A stretch of DNA of 64,000 nt from Collinsella sp. (lineage in GTDB: Bacteria; Actinomycetota; Coriobacteriia; Coriobacteriales; Coriobacteriaceae), in contig DXMG01000003.1 in NCBI GenBank assembly GCA_019414325.1, forward strand, positions 27,336 through 91,335. The letters are read 5' to 3'. This document shows positions 16,874 to 25,616 of this stretch, piece by piece. Under the pieces are notes generated by a model, which ran no database searches, was not told the DNA's origin, and saw only the letters and a program-made list of their open reading frames with translations. Position numbers and translations under genes: made by a program. Numbering within the stretch: position 1 is the first letter of the stretch; each line of letters begins with the position of its first letter.

Positions 16874-17499
16874 TGCTTCCCGTTGGCGGAAGCGGCGCCG
16901 TTTACGTGATCGCGGGCGTAGATTACGCCGTGGACGATGGCCAGACCGGCGGCATCTGCGGCGCGGGCGCAGGTGTCCTGGAAGTCCTCGGCCTCGCGGG
17001 CGCGCAGCTGCTTGAGCACGTAGTCTGCCACGGCCATCTTGCCGGGAGGGTTGCCGATACCGGTGCGGATGCGGCTGAAGTCGCGGCTGCCCATCTTGTC
17101 GATGATGGAGCGCAGGCCGTTGTGGCCGGCGTGGCCGCCGCCCACCTTAACACGTACGTCGCCGGCGGGAATGTCGAGCTCGTCGTGAATCACGAGTAGC
17201 TCCTCGGCCTTGATCTTGTACTCGCGGCAGAGTTTGGAGATGGGCCCGCCCGAGGTGTTCATGTACGACTGCGGCTTGACCAGTACAATCTGGCGCTTGC
17301 CGCCCTCTTCCTCGGGATCGTTGATGTTGATGAGCGCGACCTCGGCGCCTGCTTGGTTTTTCCAGTACGTGACGCCGGCCTGACGGGCCAGCTCGTCGAT
17401 TGCTTTGAAACCAGCGTTGTGACGGGTCTCGGCATACTCCTCGCCAGGGTTGCCAAGTCCGGCAACCATGCGAATCTTAAGCGGCTGTGCAGCTGCCAT
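16870..17499 (-). CDS. pth: peptidyl-tRNA hydrolase
   Basis: 209-residue cytoplasmic enzyme that frees tRNA from peptidyl-tRNA released by stalled ribosomes. It shows VAGLGNPGEEYAETRHNAGF with the catalytic His, PQSYMNTSGG, HDELDIPAGDVRVKVGGGHAGHNGLRSI and FSRIRTGIGNP. Two ATGs occur (17505, 17499). GAAAGG touches the first and is spaced six bases from the second, so 17499 is chosen. In many Gram-positive bacteria glmU, prs and pth are neighbours. Here the order is kept, but a repeat-bounded cassette (17613-19342) separates pth from prs. Confidence 0.95.
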   Translation of the reverse strand: MAAAQPLKIRMVAGLGNPGEEYAETRHNAGFKAIDELARQAGVTYWKNQAGAEVALININDPEEEGGKRQIVLVKPQSYMNTSGGPISKLCREYKIKAEELLVIHDELDIPAGDVRVKVGGGHAGHNGLRSIIDKMGSRDFSRIRTGIGNPPGKMAVADYVLKQLRAREAEDFQDTCARAADAAGLAIVHGVIYARDHVNGAASANGKH

Positions 17500-17612
17500 G
17501 TTCATCCTTTCGTTGATTTGTCGCCTGCTATGGTGAGCGACCCTGTTGCTGCTGTCAAATGGAGGGCAATTGAGGTTATTTGAGGGCGTTTGGACGGCCG
17601 TCGAAATCGAGG

Positions 17613-17816
17613 TGGACAGTTAGTTCGGATACGTATAAGTTCTGAGAACTCGAATTGCTCGATTCAATGCCGATACGTTGTTTTGGAGCTTTAGTTAGTC
17701 CATATGACGCTGTTTTGAAGTCTACCCTGCCTTCAAATCGGGCGAATGGTATAGAGATAACTGCAAAACAGCCTAATTCAATGTGTCCATTTATACGTAT
17801 TTGAACTAACTGTCCA
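17613..17816. repeat. MITE-like element with TGGACAGTTAGTTC ends, copy 1
   Basis: A 204-bp element. The first 26 bp (TGGACAGTTAGTTC then GGATACGTATAA) match the reverse complement of the last 26 bp at 24 positions. The interior is AT-richer than the neighbouring genes and encodes nothing convincing. A second copy of similar size lies at 19141-19342, on the other side of the gene at 17850-18977. No target-site duplication is evident by eye. Confidence 0.8.
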
Positions 17817-17849
17817 GCCCTGCTCGACGGTGCACGGGTGATTCGCCGT

Positions 17850-18977
17850 TTAGACCGGCGCAAGGCCGATTCCGGCCCGCAGGGCGTTGAGCCAAGCGGT
17901 CTGACGCTTGCGATAGCCCTTGATACGGTATCGGAATCGGACTCCCGCGAGTCGATGCATCGTTTGGGCGAAGGCTTCGAGTGCAACAAGGTCTTTCATT
18001 TGGTCGCGATTGATAACCAGGACGTGGATGCCCATTGCCTTGAGGCCATTATTTCGATTGCCATCGTGGATGCGAGCGTTTTGAAGCTCATGCCCAATTC
18101 CGTTGTATTCGTTGTCGACTCCGGCGGCCGGGCAATATAGGTCGCAGATGGCGTAAGGGATGCCGGAGGACATGTTGACCGCAAGAGTGTCGAAGTCGAT
18201 TCGATAGTTGAGTAGCAGGCCTCCCATGGGCAGGCTGCAACATCCGAATCCGCCAAAGCGCATGGGCGCTCCGAGAACGGCAAACATTAGGGATTCGGCT
18301 GGGGATGCAGATCCGGGTCGGGCGAGATTGACTGCCGTGCGAAACGAGGTATATGAGCTACTTTTGGCGAAGCGTGCGATCGCCTCGAGCTCTTCGATAG
18401 TTGTGGCGGGCTCGCATTTGTAGTGTGCCTGTTCGTAGCGGGTCTCGTTCTGTTGTTCGGTCGCCGACTGGTCGCCCAGGCAATCAAGATCGCTCGTCGC
18501 TGCGCAGTCATCGCCCTTGGGCCAGATGGCGTCATAGGCAATGGGGTATGTTGCCCCGGGGGGAAGGGAGTAGGTTCCGAGCAGTTCCATGAGTAGCATC
18601 AAGGTTTTGGCGACTGATTCATTCTTGGAACAAAGCATGGCTGTCATGGCAGGAGACGTAGCGTAGATGTCGGCCTCGACGTGCATAATTGCACCTTCAG
18701 GAAGCGGAGCGGAGAGAATATGCTGAAGAAGTCGCTTGTCGGGGCGCCTGTTGTCTTCGTTTGAAACGAGAAGATCGAGCAGTTCGGAATCATCTTCATT
18801 CCAGGCGTCGAGTATCGAAAGTGCGCCAAAGTCTATCGCGTCATTGTTGGGAATGCAGCCAGCCAAGGCCTGTGCTTGCTGTTCGCTATCAACGGAGTCC
18901 CAGGGTAGGGCAGAGTACGCCCGTCGTGCGCGACGAATTGCGCGGAGGGCGGAGAAATGTGAAATCACGGTCATCAT
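17850..18977 (-). CDS. uncharacterised protein with PD-(D/E)XK nuclease-like C-terminus
   Basis: 375 residues, no membrane segment. The N-terminal two thirds are not recognised. It begins with a basic helix (HFSALRAIRRARRAYSALPW), contains an acidic Asp/Glu/Gln-rich middle, and has a Gly/Leu segment (FGGFGCCSLPMGGLLL). From about residue 285 the pattern ICDLYCPAAGVDNEYNG, then DGNRNNGLKAMGIHVLVI resembles Vsr/DUF559-type nuclease folds (D..P..G...E(Y/F)(D/N)G..H...D..R...L...G..V). The RBS is weak. It is bracketed by two MITE-like elements, so it is probably an acquired or mobilisable cassette, perhaps a defence or toxin gene; that role is inference. Confidence 0.6.
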   Translation of the reverse strand: MMTVISHFSALRAIRRARRAYSALPWDSVDSEQQAQALAGCIPNNDAIDFGALSILDAWNEDDSELLDLLVSNEDNRRPDKRLLQHILSAPLPEGAIMHVEADIYATSPAMTAMLCSKNESVAKTLMLLMELLGTYSLPPGATYPIAYDAIWPKGDDCAATSDLDCLGDQSATEQQNETRYEQAHYKCEPATTIEELEAIARFAKSSSYTSFRTAVNLARPGSASPAESLMFAVLGAPMRFGGFGCCSLPMGGLLLNYRIDFDTLAVNMSSGIPYAICDLYCPAAGVDNEYNGIGHELQNARIHDGNRNNGLKAMGIHVLVINRDQMKDLVALEAFAQTMHRLAGVRFRYRIKGYRKRQTAWLNALRAGIGLAPV

Positions 18978-19140
18978 AGCTATAACGTACTAAGCTGGCG
19001 GCAGAATGCGACCGCCATACCGTTCTTTTCGCTCAGCGGGGCGCTGCGCGCCATGAACGGCTGGGTGTTATGAAATCGGTGGAATCGGTTGAGGGGATTG
19101 CAGGAAATTGAGCTCTGCCGCGAAGGTTGACGATAGCTAC

Positions 19141-19342
19141 TGGACAGTTAGTTCAGATACGTATAAGACGGCGGGCGTTCGAGGCGTTTCTAAGGGCTTT
19201 CGAGGGCGATTTGAGGGTAAATATGCGGCGGTCGTACTCGAAAGCGATGAGCTTTGGGCAGTATGGCGTTCGCCGGGGAGCTCAGAAGGCTCAGAACGGC
19301 CTTTGGAGCTTTAAAAAAATACGTATCTGAACTAATTGTCCA
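19141..19342. repeat. MITE-like element with TGGACAGTTAGTTC ends, copy 2
   Basis: A 202-bp element. The outer 24 bp (TGGACAGTTAGTTC then AGATACGTAT) match the reverse complement of the other end at 23 of 24 positions. The interior differs strongly from copy 1 apart from short shared words such as TTTGGAGCTTTA and CGATTTGA. Ends conserved, middle diverged. Confidence 0.8.
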
Positions 19343-19365
19343 GGGAAGGTTGTCGAGGGGTAGAA

Positions 19366-19396
19366 AAAGGGTCGGAAGCGAGCTTCCGACCCTTTA
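19366..19396 (-). terminator. terminator of prs
   Basis: AAAGGGTCGGAAG / CTTCCGACCCTTT form a near-perfect stem flanked by A and T runs, directly downstream of prs on the - strand. Confidence 0.8.
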
Positions 19397-19428
19397 AAAA
19401 CACCAAAGATGATGAGATGCACGCTGGA

Positions 19429-20415
19429 TTACAGCGCGAAGTCGCCGCCGACGAGCGTGGAGACGGGCTCCTCGTGGTAAACGGCGGAGATGGCCTGAGC
19501 GAACTCCTCGGCGACCGAGATGGTCTTGATCTTGCCGCCGACCTCGACGGGAATGGCGTCGGTGACGAGGCACTCGACGATCGGGGCGTCGTTCAGACGC
19601 TCGATGGCCGGACCGGAGAAGATGCCGTGGGTGGCGCATACGTAGATGTCGCCGGCGCCCATAGCCTTGAGCTCCTTAACGTTGGCGCACAGGGTGCCTG
19701 CGGTGTCGATCATGTCGTCGTTGATGATGCAGGTCTTGCCCTTGATGTCACCGATGATGCCCATGACCTCGGCGGCGTTGTGGCGCGGACGGCCCTTGTG
19801 GGCGATGGCCAGGTCGCAGCCGAGCATGTCGGACAGCTTCTTGGCGGCCTTGGCGCGGCCCACATCGGGGGAGACGACAACCAGGTTGTCGGTGTCGAAG
19901 TGCATGTCGTTGTAGTACTGGCCAAACAGCGGCAGCGCGGACAGGTGGTTAACCGGGATATCGAAGAAGCCCTGAATCTGGCCCTGGTGCAGGTCGAGGG
20001 TGATGATGCGGTTGACGCCGGCGCGCTCGAGCAGGTTGGCGACGAGGCGGGCGGTGATGGGCTCGCGCGGGCCGGCCTTGCGGTCCTGGCGGGCATAGCC
20101 GTAGTGGGTGATAACGGCGGTGATGGAGCGGGCGGATGCGCGCTTGGCAGCGTCGGTGGCGATGAGCAGCTCCATGAGCATGTCGTTGACGTTGCCGCCG
20201 GCCACGGACTGAATCAGGAAGACGTCGGCGCCGCGGACGGTCTCGTCGTAGCGGGCGTAAATCTCACCGTTGGCGAACTGCTTTAGCGTAAGGCCCGAAA
20301 GCTCGACCCCAAGGTACTCAGCGATCTTCTGAGCGAGGGGACGGTTGGAGGAACCGGAATACACGCGGATGGACTTGCGCATATTCTCCGACTTCTCGGG
20401 ATCATTAATCGGCAT
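19429..20415 (-). CDS. prs: ribose-phosphate pyrophosphokinase
   Basis: 328-residue enzyme that makes PRPP from ribose-5-phosphate and ATP; PRPP feeds PurF and pyrimidine, histidine and NAD synthesis. Class I features are visible: FANGEIYARYDETVRGADVF, YGYARQDRKAGPREPITARLVANLL, TLDLHQGQIQGFF, VVSPDVGRAKAAK and the PRPP loop NDDMIDTAGT. AAAGGAGAAGGG precedes the start. glmU lies upstream on the same strand with a terminator between. Confidence 0.96.
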   Translation of the reverse strand: MPINDPEKSENMRKSIRVYSGSSNRPLAQKIAEYLGVELSGLTLKQFANGEIYARYDETVRGADVFLIQSVAGGNVNDMLMELLIATDAAKRASARSITAVITHYGYARQDRKAGPREPITARLVANLLERAGVNRIITLDLHQGQIQGFFDIPVNHLSALPLFGQYYNDMHFDTDNLVVVSPDVGRAKAAKKLSDMLGCDLAIAHKGRPRHNAAEVMGIIGDIKGKTCIINDDMIDTAGTLCANVKELKAMGAGDIYVCATHGIFSGPAIERLNDAPIVECLVTDAIPVEVGGKIKTISVAEEFAQAISAVYHEEPVSTLVGGDFAL

Positions 20416-20556
20416 TACCCTTCTCCTTTATATCGAATGCCATATAGATGCCTTGTTGCATTGTAACCGCGCGACGGGGTTAATCGGGTCTTGATAACGT
20501 CTTTACCGTCAACGGACACGAACCGACCACTCATCCTGTCGCGCAGGTCACGATAG

Positions 20557-20586
20557 AAAAAAGAGCCGCCCCCATGGGAACAGCTC
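20557..20586 (-). terminator. terminator of glmU
   Basis: On the - strand GAGCTGTTCCC pairs fully (three G-U pairs) with GGGGGCGGCTC and is followed by six T's. Confidence 0.8.
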
Positions 20587-20606
20587 CTTAGATGCTTGGT
20601 AAAACG

Positions 20607-22019
20607 TTATACCTCGTCGTCCTCGTGCAGACGGCGGCGATAATCGGCGGCCCAGCCCTCAATATTTACCTGACGGGCACGACCCAGGCCAAGTGCGTCG
20701 GCCGGGACCGGCTCAGTGATGACGGAGCCGGCGGCCACGAGCGCGCCGTCGCCGATCTGGGCGGGCGCGACCATCATGGTGTCGGAACCGATGAAGGCGT
20801 CCTTGCCGATGACGGTCTTGTGCTTGTGCACGCCGTCGTAGTTGCAGGTGATGGAGCCCGCGCCCACGTTGACGCCGGAGCCCATGGTGGTGTCGCCGAT
20901 GTAGGACAGGTGCGGCACCTTGGAGCCCTCACCGATCGTGGACTTCTTGATCTCCACGTGCGTGCCGGCCTTGGAGCCGTCGAGCATGTGGGTGCCCGGG
21001 CGCAGGTAGGCGCGCGGGCCGCAGTCGACGCCGTTCTCGATGACGGCCTCGATGGCGATGGTCTCATCGATGATGCAGCCGCTGCCGACGGTGGTGTCGG
21101 TGAGGCGACTGTTGGGGCCGAGCTGGCACTCTTCGCCCACGGTGACGTGACCGATCAGATGCGTCTGCGGCCACACGACGGTGTCGCGGCCGATAACGGC
21201 ATCGGGGCCGATCCAGGCCTGCGTGGGGTCGATGAAGGTAACGCCCTCGGCCATCCAGTGCTCGTTGATGCGGTCGCGCGCGATAGCGGTGAGCTGCGCG
21301 AGCTGGATACGGCTGTTGACGCCCAGGCCATCGCGGTAGTCATCGCAGTGGAAGATGGAGACAGCCTGGTCGTGGCTTTTGAGAATCTCGAGCATGTCGG
21401 GCAGGTAGTACTCGGATTGCGCGTTGTCGTTGCCGATCTCGTCAATGTGCGCGGCGAGCTGCGCGCCGTCGAAGGCGTAGCAGCCGGCGTTGCACTCGAG
21501 TAGCGTGGCGGCCTGCTCGGGCGTGCAGTCCTTCTGCTCGATGATGCGCTCGATCTGGCCGTCGGCGCCCAGTTTGATGCGGCCGTAGCCGAAGGGGTCG
21601 GGCGGGGTCATGGTCATGACGGTGCAGGCGAGCTCGCCGGTAGCGACGGTCTGCGCGAACTTGGCGACGGTGTCGGCGGTGATGAGCGGCAGGTCGCCGT
21701 TGAGCACGACGACGGGGCCTTGCGTGATGCCGCAGGCCTCGAGCGCGACCTTCACGGCGTGACCGGTGCCCAGGCGCTCGGTCTGCTCGACGCACTCGAC
21801 CTTGGTGGCGCTGTTGGCGTAGGCGCCGTCGATCAGGGCGCGCATCTCGTCGGCGTGGCTGCCGATGACGACCACGACGCGGCTGCAGCCGGCCTTGATG
21901 GTAGCGTCGACGATCCACTGGACCATGGGCTTGCCCAGGATCTTGTGCGAAACCTTGCAGTGGTTCGACTTCATGCGGGTGCCCTCGCCGGCAGCGAGGA
22001 TAATTGCGGTTGCGTCCAT
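20607..22019 (-). CDS. glmU: bifunctional N-acetylglucosamine-1-phosphate uridyltransferase / glucosamine-1-phosphate acetyltransferase
   Basis: 470-residue enzyme making UDP-GlcNAc for peptidoglycan. The N-terminal uridyltransferase has IILAAGEGTRMKSNHCK and NGDLPLI; the C-terminal left-handed beta-helix shows hexapeptide repeats (GPDAVIGRDTVVWPQ, GAGSITCNYDGVHKHKT, AGSVITEPVPADALG). The start at 22019 follows CAGGAGATCAC. A longer upstream frame would run into the divergent ecfT leader and is rejected. Confidence 0.96.
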   Translation of the reverse strand: MDATAIILAAGEGTRMKSNHCKVSHKILGKPMVQWIVDATIKAGCSRVVVVIGSHADEMRALIDGAYANSATKVECVEQTERLGTGHAVKVALEACGITQGPVVVLNGDLPLITADTVAKFAQTVATGELACTVMTMTPPDPFGYGRIKLGADGQIERIIEQKDCTPEQAATLLECNAGCYAFDGAQLAAHIDEIGNDNAQSEYYLPDMLEILKSHDQAVSIFHCDDYRDGLGVNSRIQLAQLTAIARDRINEHWMAEGVTFIDPTQAWIGPDAVIGRDTVVWPQTHLIGHVTVGEECQLGPNSRLTDTTVGSGCIIDETIAIEAVIENGVDCGPRAYLRPGTHMLDGSKAGTHVEIKKSTIGEGSKVPHLSYIGDTTMGSGVNVGAGSITCNYDGVHKHKTVIGKDAFIGSDTMMVAPAQIGDGALVAAGSVITEPVPADALGLGRARQVNIEGWAADYRRRLHEDDEV

Positions 22020-22212
22020 GTGATCTCCTGTTACGTTATAGAGACGTGTGTTTGGAAACGATACACGGCGCAATATGATACCGCAGGCATATGATGAGCG
22101 CGTAACGATTGGATTGCGGCGGTTGAGACTTGCGCCGCCGGCGTGGCGTTTGCACTGCTTGCGTGCGGCGTTGGCGGTGCTGCGGAGCTGTCGTTTGAGC
22201 GAGGAGACGGGG

Positions 22213-23106
22213 GTGCCCGTGGACAACATACGAGAGGAGTTTGGCGGCGAGCCCGTCGCGGCGTTCTCGATTTCGCATCCGGCGGTGCCGGCACTCTATA
22301 TAGTGCTGACGCTGGGGCTCACCATGTTCTCGATGCAGCCGGTGCTGATTGCGCTGTCACTTGTGGGCGGGCTGGCGTATGGATTTGCGACGCGTGGGGC
22401 TGCCCGCACGCTGGGCGCACTCCGCTGGCTGCTGCCGGTGATTTTGATTATCGCGCTGGTCAATCCGCTGTTTAGCGCCTCGGGCTCGACGGAGCTGTTC
22501 CGTATTGGCATGCGCGCGGTGTATCTGGAGAGCATGGTATACGGCCTGTGCATGGGCGGGCTGTTTGTGGCGAGCGTGCTGTGGTTTGAGGCTGCGGCGT
22601 CGATGCTCGAATACGACAAGGTACTCGCGCTGCTGGGCAATGCCGCACCGGTGATTGCGCTTATGATCTCGATGTGCATGCGGCTTATCCCGCAGTTTTT
22701 GCGCCGCGGCCGCACGGTGCTGGCGGTGCAAGATGCGATTGACGTGCCGGGGCGCGCGCCGGCCGACCCCGTGCGCTCGCGCCTGCGGGCATCGAGCGTG
22801 TTGATGGGCTGGGGCATGGAAGATTCGCTGGAGCGCGCGGACGCGATGCGCTCGCGCGGGTGGGGTGCCGCGACACGTCGTACGACGTATGCGCGGTATC
22901 GACTGGGGCGCAGCGACGTTGCCGCGCTGGTCGGGCTCGCGCTGTTTGGTGCCGCCGCGGTGGCCGTGGCGGCGACCGCGACGACGCAGTATTCGTTTTA
23001 TCCGCAGCTCTCGGTGCCGGCGCCGTGGCTGGGCTATGTCGTGTACGCTGCCTGGATGATGCTGCCTTGCGCATTGCACGCGATTGATGAGAGGAGGTTT
23101 GGCTGA
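22213..23106 (+). CDS. ecfT: ECF transporter transmembrane subunit EcfT
   Basis: 297-residue membrane protein that couples ATP hydrolysis to a vitamin-binding S component. Several hydrophobic helices are followed by the cytosolic coupling motif region MRSRGW (full context ERADAMRSRGWG), the hallmark Ala-Arg-Gly-type motif of EcfT. The GTG at 22213 is chosen because GAGGAG lies six bases upstream. The longer frame back to 22048 overlaps the glmU promoter side and has no RBS. It overlaps the next gene by 1 bp. Confidence 0.85.
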   Translation: MPVDNIREEFGGEPVAAFSISHPAVPALYIVLTLGLTMFSMQPVLIALSLVGGLAYGFATRGAARTLGALRWLLPVILIIALVNPLFSASGSTELFRIGMRAVYLESMVYGLCMGGLFVASVLWFEAAASMLEYDKVLALLGNAAPVIALMISMCMRLIPQFLRRGRTVLAVQDAIDVPGRAPADPVRSRLRASSVLMGWGMEDSLERADAMRSRGWGAATRRTTYARYRLGRSDVAALVGLALFGAAAVAVAATATTQYSFYPQLSVPAPWLGYVVYAAWMMLPCALHAIDERRFG

Positions 23107-24749
23107 TGGCTCGGTTGGATAGGGGCCCGGTGTCGGGCGCGGCGTGCGGCCCGGATATGCCGGCGATTGAGGTGCGGAGCCTGAGCTTTGCCTACCCCGA
23201 TGCTGATGCTGCGGTGCTCGAGGGGCTCGACTGGTCTGTTCCCCAAGGTGCGTTTGCGCTGCTTGTTGGCGGTACCGGATCGGGTAAGTCGACGCTGCTG
23301 TCGCTGCTCAAACCCGAGATCGCTCCGGCGGGCGAGCGCACTGGCGATGCGCGCGTGCTGGGCGAGAACGTCGCCGACATGGATGTGCGGGCATCGGCGG
23401 AGCGCGTGGGCTATGTGTTCCAGGATCCCGAGAACCAGATCGTGTGCGAAACCGTGTGGCACGAGATGGCGTTTGGCCTGGAAAACTTGGGGCTAGCGCG
23501 TGATGAGATGCGTCGTCGCGTAGCTGAGACCAGCTATTTCTTTGGGCTGGAAGATTGGCTCCACCGCGACACCGATACGCTTTCGGGCGGACGCAAACAG
23601 CTGCTGTCGCTGGCGGCTGTGCTGGCATTGCGCCCGCGCGTGCTGCTGCTCGACGAGCCCACGTCTCAGCTTGATCCGGTTGCGGAGAAGAATTTCCTGC
23701 ACGCGCTGTTTCGTGTGAATCGCGAGCTGGGCTGCACGGTTGTTGTGGCGACGCATCAGCCGCGCCCAATGCTCGAATACGTGACGTGTGCGTACCGGAT
23801 TGAGGACGGTCGCGTGCGCGAGGTGACGGATATGGCTTCTTTGGGACGCCGAGAATCGCTGTTTTCCGATGACATGTTGGGGTGGGGTGCCATCCGATGT
23901 GCAAATAAAGGAGTATTCAGCAGACGTGAGGACAATTTGGGCTCTCTGGAGCCGCCCGGGGACGTATCGAGCGCGAAAAAAAGTTCGGAATTGGACAAAT
24001 CGTCCGAATTTGTGGCGCAAACGTCGCTCGAGAACGGCTCGGAAGCCTTCTCGCGCACGGATGGAAGCAGAATACTCCAAAAAATGCACGGCGGGTCGGC
24101 TACCACCCTGTCGGAAGGCTGGTTTCGCTACGATCGAGCGTCCGGCTGGGTGCTGCGCGGGCTCGATGCTTCGTTTTCGGCTGGCGCGGTGCATGCAATC
24201 GTGGGCGGCAACGGATGCGGTAAGTCGACGATGCTCTCGGTGCTGGCGAAGACCGCCAAGCTGCAGCGCGGCCGCATGGTGCGCGAAGCGGCCTCGGCGG
24301 CGCTGTTGCCACAGAACCCCAAGGCATTGCTGGTCGCCGAAACGGTGCGCGACGAGCTGATGGAATGGGCATCGACCTGCGGATATGACGAGAACTTGGC
24401 GCGGGAGCGTGCAGCGCAACTGGGACTGGACGGCTTGGAGGCGCGTCACCCGTACGATCTTTCGGGCGGTCAGCGCCAGCTGCTTGCGTTGGCAAAGCTG
24501 CTGCTGATTGGTCCGGAGCTGCTGTTGCTTGACGAGCCCACGAAGGGCTTGGACCTGGAGAGCCGCCGCATCATCGCCTGCGCTTTGCGCAAGCACGCGC
24601 AGGCAGGCGGCACCGTCATCATGGCTACGCACGATTTGGACTTTGCCGAGCAGGTAGCCGACGACGTCGCCATGATGCTTGACGGCGAGATTGCCTGCGT
24701 GGAGCCCCCGGCCGACTTCTTTGCCGACAACGTGTTCTATAGGGCGTGA
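23106..24749 (+). CDS. ecfA: fused dual ECF ATPase (EcfA1-EcfA2 in one chain)
   Basis: 547 residues with two complete ABC ATPase domains. Domain 1 (about 20-250): GGTGSGKST, LSGGRKQLLSL, LLLDEPTSQLDP, H-loop ATHQPRP. Domain 2 (about 335-540): GGNGCGKST, LSGGQRQLLAL, LLLDEPTKGLDLE, ATHDLDFA. A linker of roughly 80 residues rich in Ser/Glu joins them. Most ECF systems use two separate ATPase genes; fusion is known but less common. EcfT and an S component flank it, so this is a dedicated (group I) transporter. Confidence 0.92.
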   Translation: MARLDRGPVSGAACGPDMPAIEVRSLSFAYPDADAAVLEGLDWSVPQGAFALLVGGTGSGKSTLLSLLKPEIAPAGERTGDARVLGENVADMDVRASAERVGYVFQDPENQIVCETVWHEMAFGLENLGLARDEMRRRVAETSYFFGLEDWLHRDTDTLSGGRKQLLSLAAVLALRPRVLLLDEPTSQLDPVAEKNFLHALFRVNRELGCTVVVATHQPRPMLEYVTCAYRIEDGRVREVTDMASLGRRESLFSDDMLGWGAIRCANKGVFSRREDNLGSLEPPGDVSSAKKSSELDKSSEFVAQTSLENGSEAFSRTDGSRILQKMHGGSATTLSEGWFRYDRASGWVLRGLDASFSAGAVHAIVGGNGCGKSTMLSVLAKTAKLQRGRMVREAASAALLPQNPKALLVAETVRDELMEWASTCGYDENLARERAAQLGLDGLEARHPYDLSGGQRQLLALAKLLLIGPELLLLDEPTKGLDLESRRIIACALRKHAQAGGTVIMATHDLDFAEQVADDVAMMLDGEIACVEPPADFFADNVFYRA

Positions 24750-24753
24750 TGGG

Positions 24754-25467
24754 ATGACGGACTGTCGTTTCTCGCGCTTGCTTGCAAAACTGGAGATCCC
24801 GCTGCTGCTGGCGGTGCCAGCTGTGATGGCTGCGGCGTTGCTGGCGGGCGTTGAGCAGGCGGCGTTGGCCATGCTGATTGTGGTGGCGCTGGTGCTCGCG
24901 CTGTTCTTTGCGGGTTACGAGGCATCTCGTCCGGGTTTGCGCCAGATTATGCCCACACTGGTGCTGGCGGCGCTGGCCGCGGCGGGGCGCATCCTGTTCG
25001 GACCCATTCCCGATTTTAAGCCGGTGAGCGCCATCGCCATTATCGCGGGGGCGACGCTTGGTCGCCGCAATGGTTTTATGGTTGGCGCGCTGGCGGCGTT
25101 GACCAGCAATTTCTTTTTTGGACAGGGCATGTGGACGCCATGGCAGATGTATGCTTGGGGGCTCGTGGGATACGTTGGCGGTGCGCTGACGTATGCGGGT
25201 GCGTTCGACCGCGCCGACGGCACCGTGCGCATGCCAGCACTGCTGGCGTACGGCTTTGCGTCGGGCCTGCTCTATGGCGTCGTGATCAACGCGTATGACA
25301 TCATTGGTTTTGTACAGCCGCTTACCTGGGCGGGTGCCGTGGCGCGTCTTGCCACGGCAGTGCCGTTCGATATCACACATGGCCTCGCGACCTGCGTGTT
25401 CTTGGTCGCCCTGTACAAGCCCTGGTGTCGCCGCATTAACCGTGTCGTCGTGAAATACGGGCTGTAA
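24754..25467 (+). CDS. ECF transporter substrate-binding S component
   Basis: 237-residue membrane protein with about six hydrophobic helices, starting four bases after ecfA. The segment beginning ILFGPIPDFKPVSAIAII and continuing to LGRRNGFMVGALAAL and FFFGQGMWTPWQMYAWG is typical of S components. The vitamin or metal bound cannot be told from sequence; no riboswitch is visible upstream of the operon. The operon is T-A-S with almost no spacing. Confidence 0.8.
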   Translation: MTDCRFSRLLAKLEIPLLLAVPAVMAAALLAGVEQAALAMLIVVALVLALFFAGYEASRPGLRQIMPTLVLAALAAAGRILFGPIPDFKPVSAIAIIAGATLGRRNGFMVGALAALTSNFFFGQGMWTPWQMYAWGLVGYVGGALTYAGAFDRADGTVRMPALLAYGFASGLLYGVVINAYDIIGFVQPLTWAGAVARLATAVPFDITHGLATCVFLVALYKPWCRRINRVVVKYGL

Positions 25468-25492
25468 GGCATTTCGCGTTTCCTCACGAACT

Positions 25493-25553
25493 TGCGGTGG
25501 AATAGTTCTCGTTTTTGGCTATTTGCTGCCCAAACAGGAACTATTCCACCGCA
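25493..25553. repeat. 16-bp perfect inverted repeat (TGCGGTGGAATAGTTC)
   Basis: Arms 25493-25508 and 25538-25553 are perfect reverse complements. The loop itself can pair partly (GTTTTTGGC with GCCCAAAC). It lies between convergent ecfS and xth. It could terminate both but has no strong T-run. Confidence 0.75.
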
Positions 25554-25616
25554 CCTTATAGGGGGAGAGGGGTCACATGATCTGTTTTCCTCTGTCCCCC
25601 CAGGAATTACTTGGGG

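Noticed and set aside
22048..22212. N-terminal extension of EcfT from 22048
   Set aside because: It is basic and unlike EcfT, lacks an RBS and would overlap the divergent glmU promoter; GTG 22213 has a well-placed GAGGAG.
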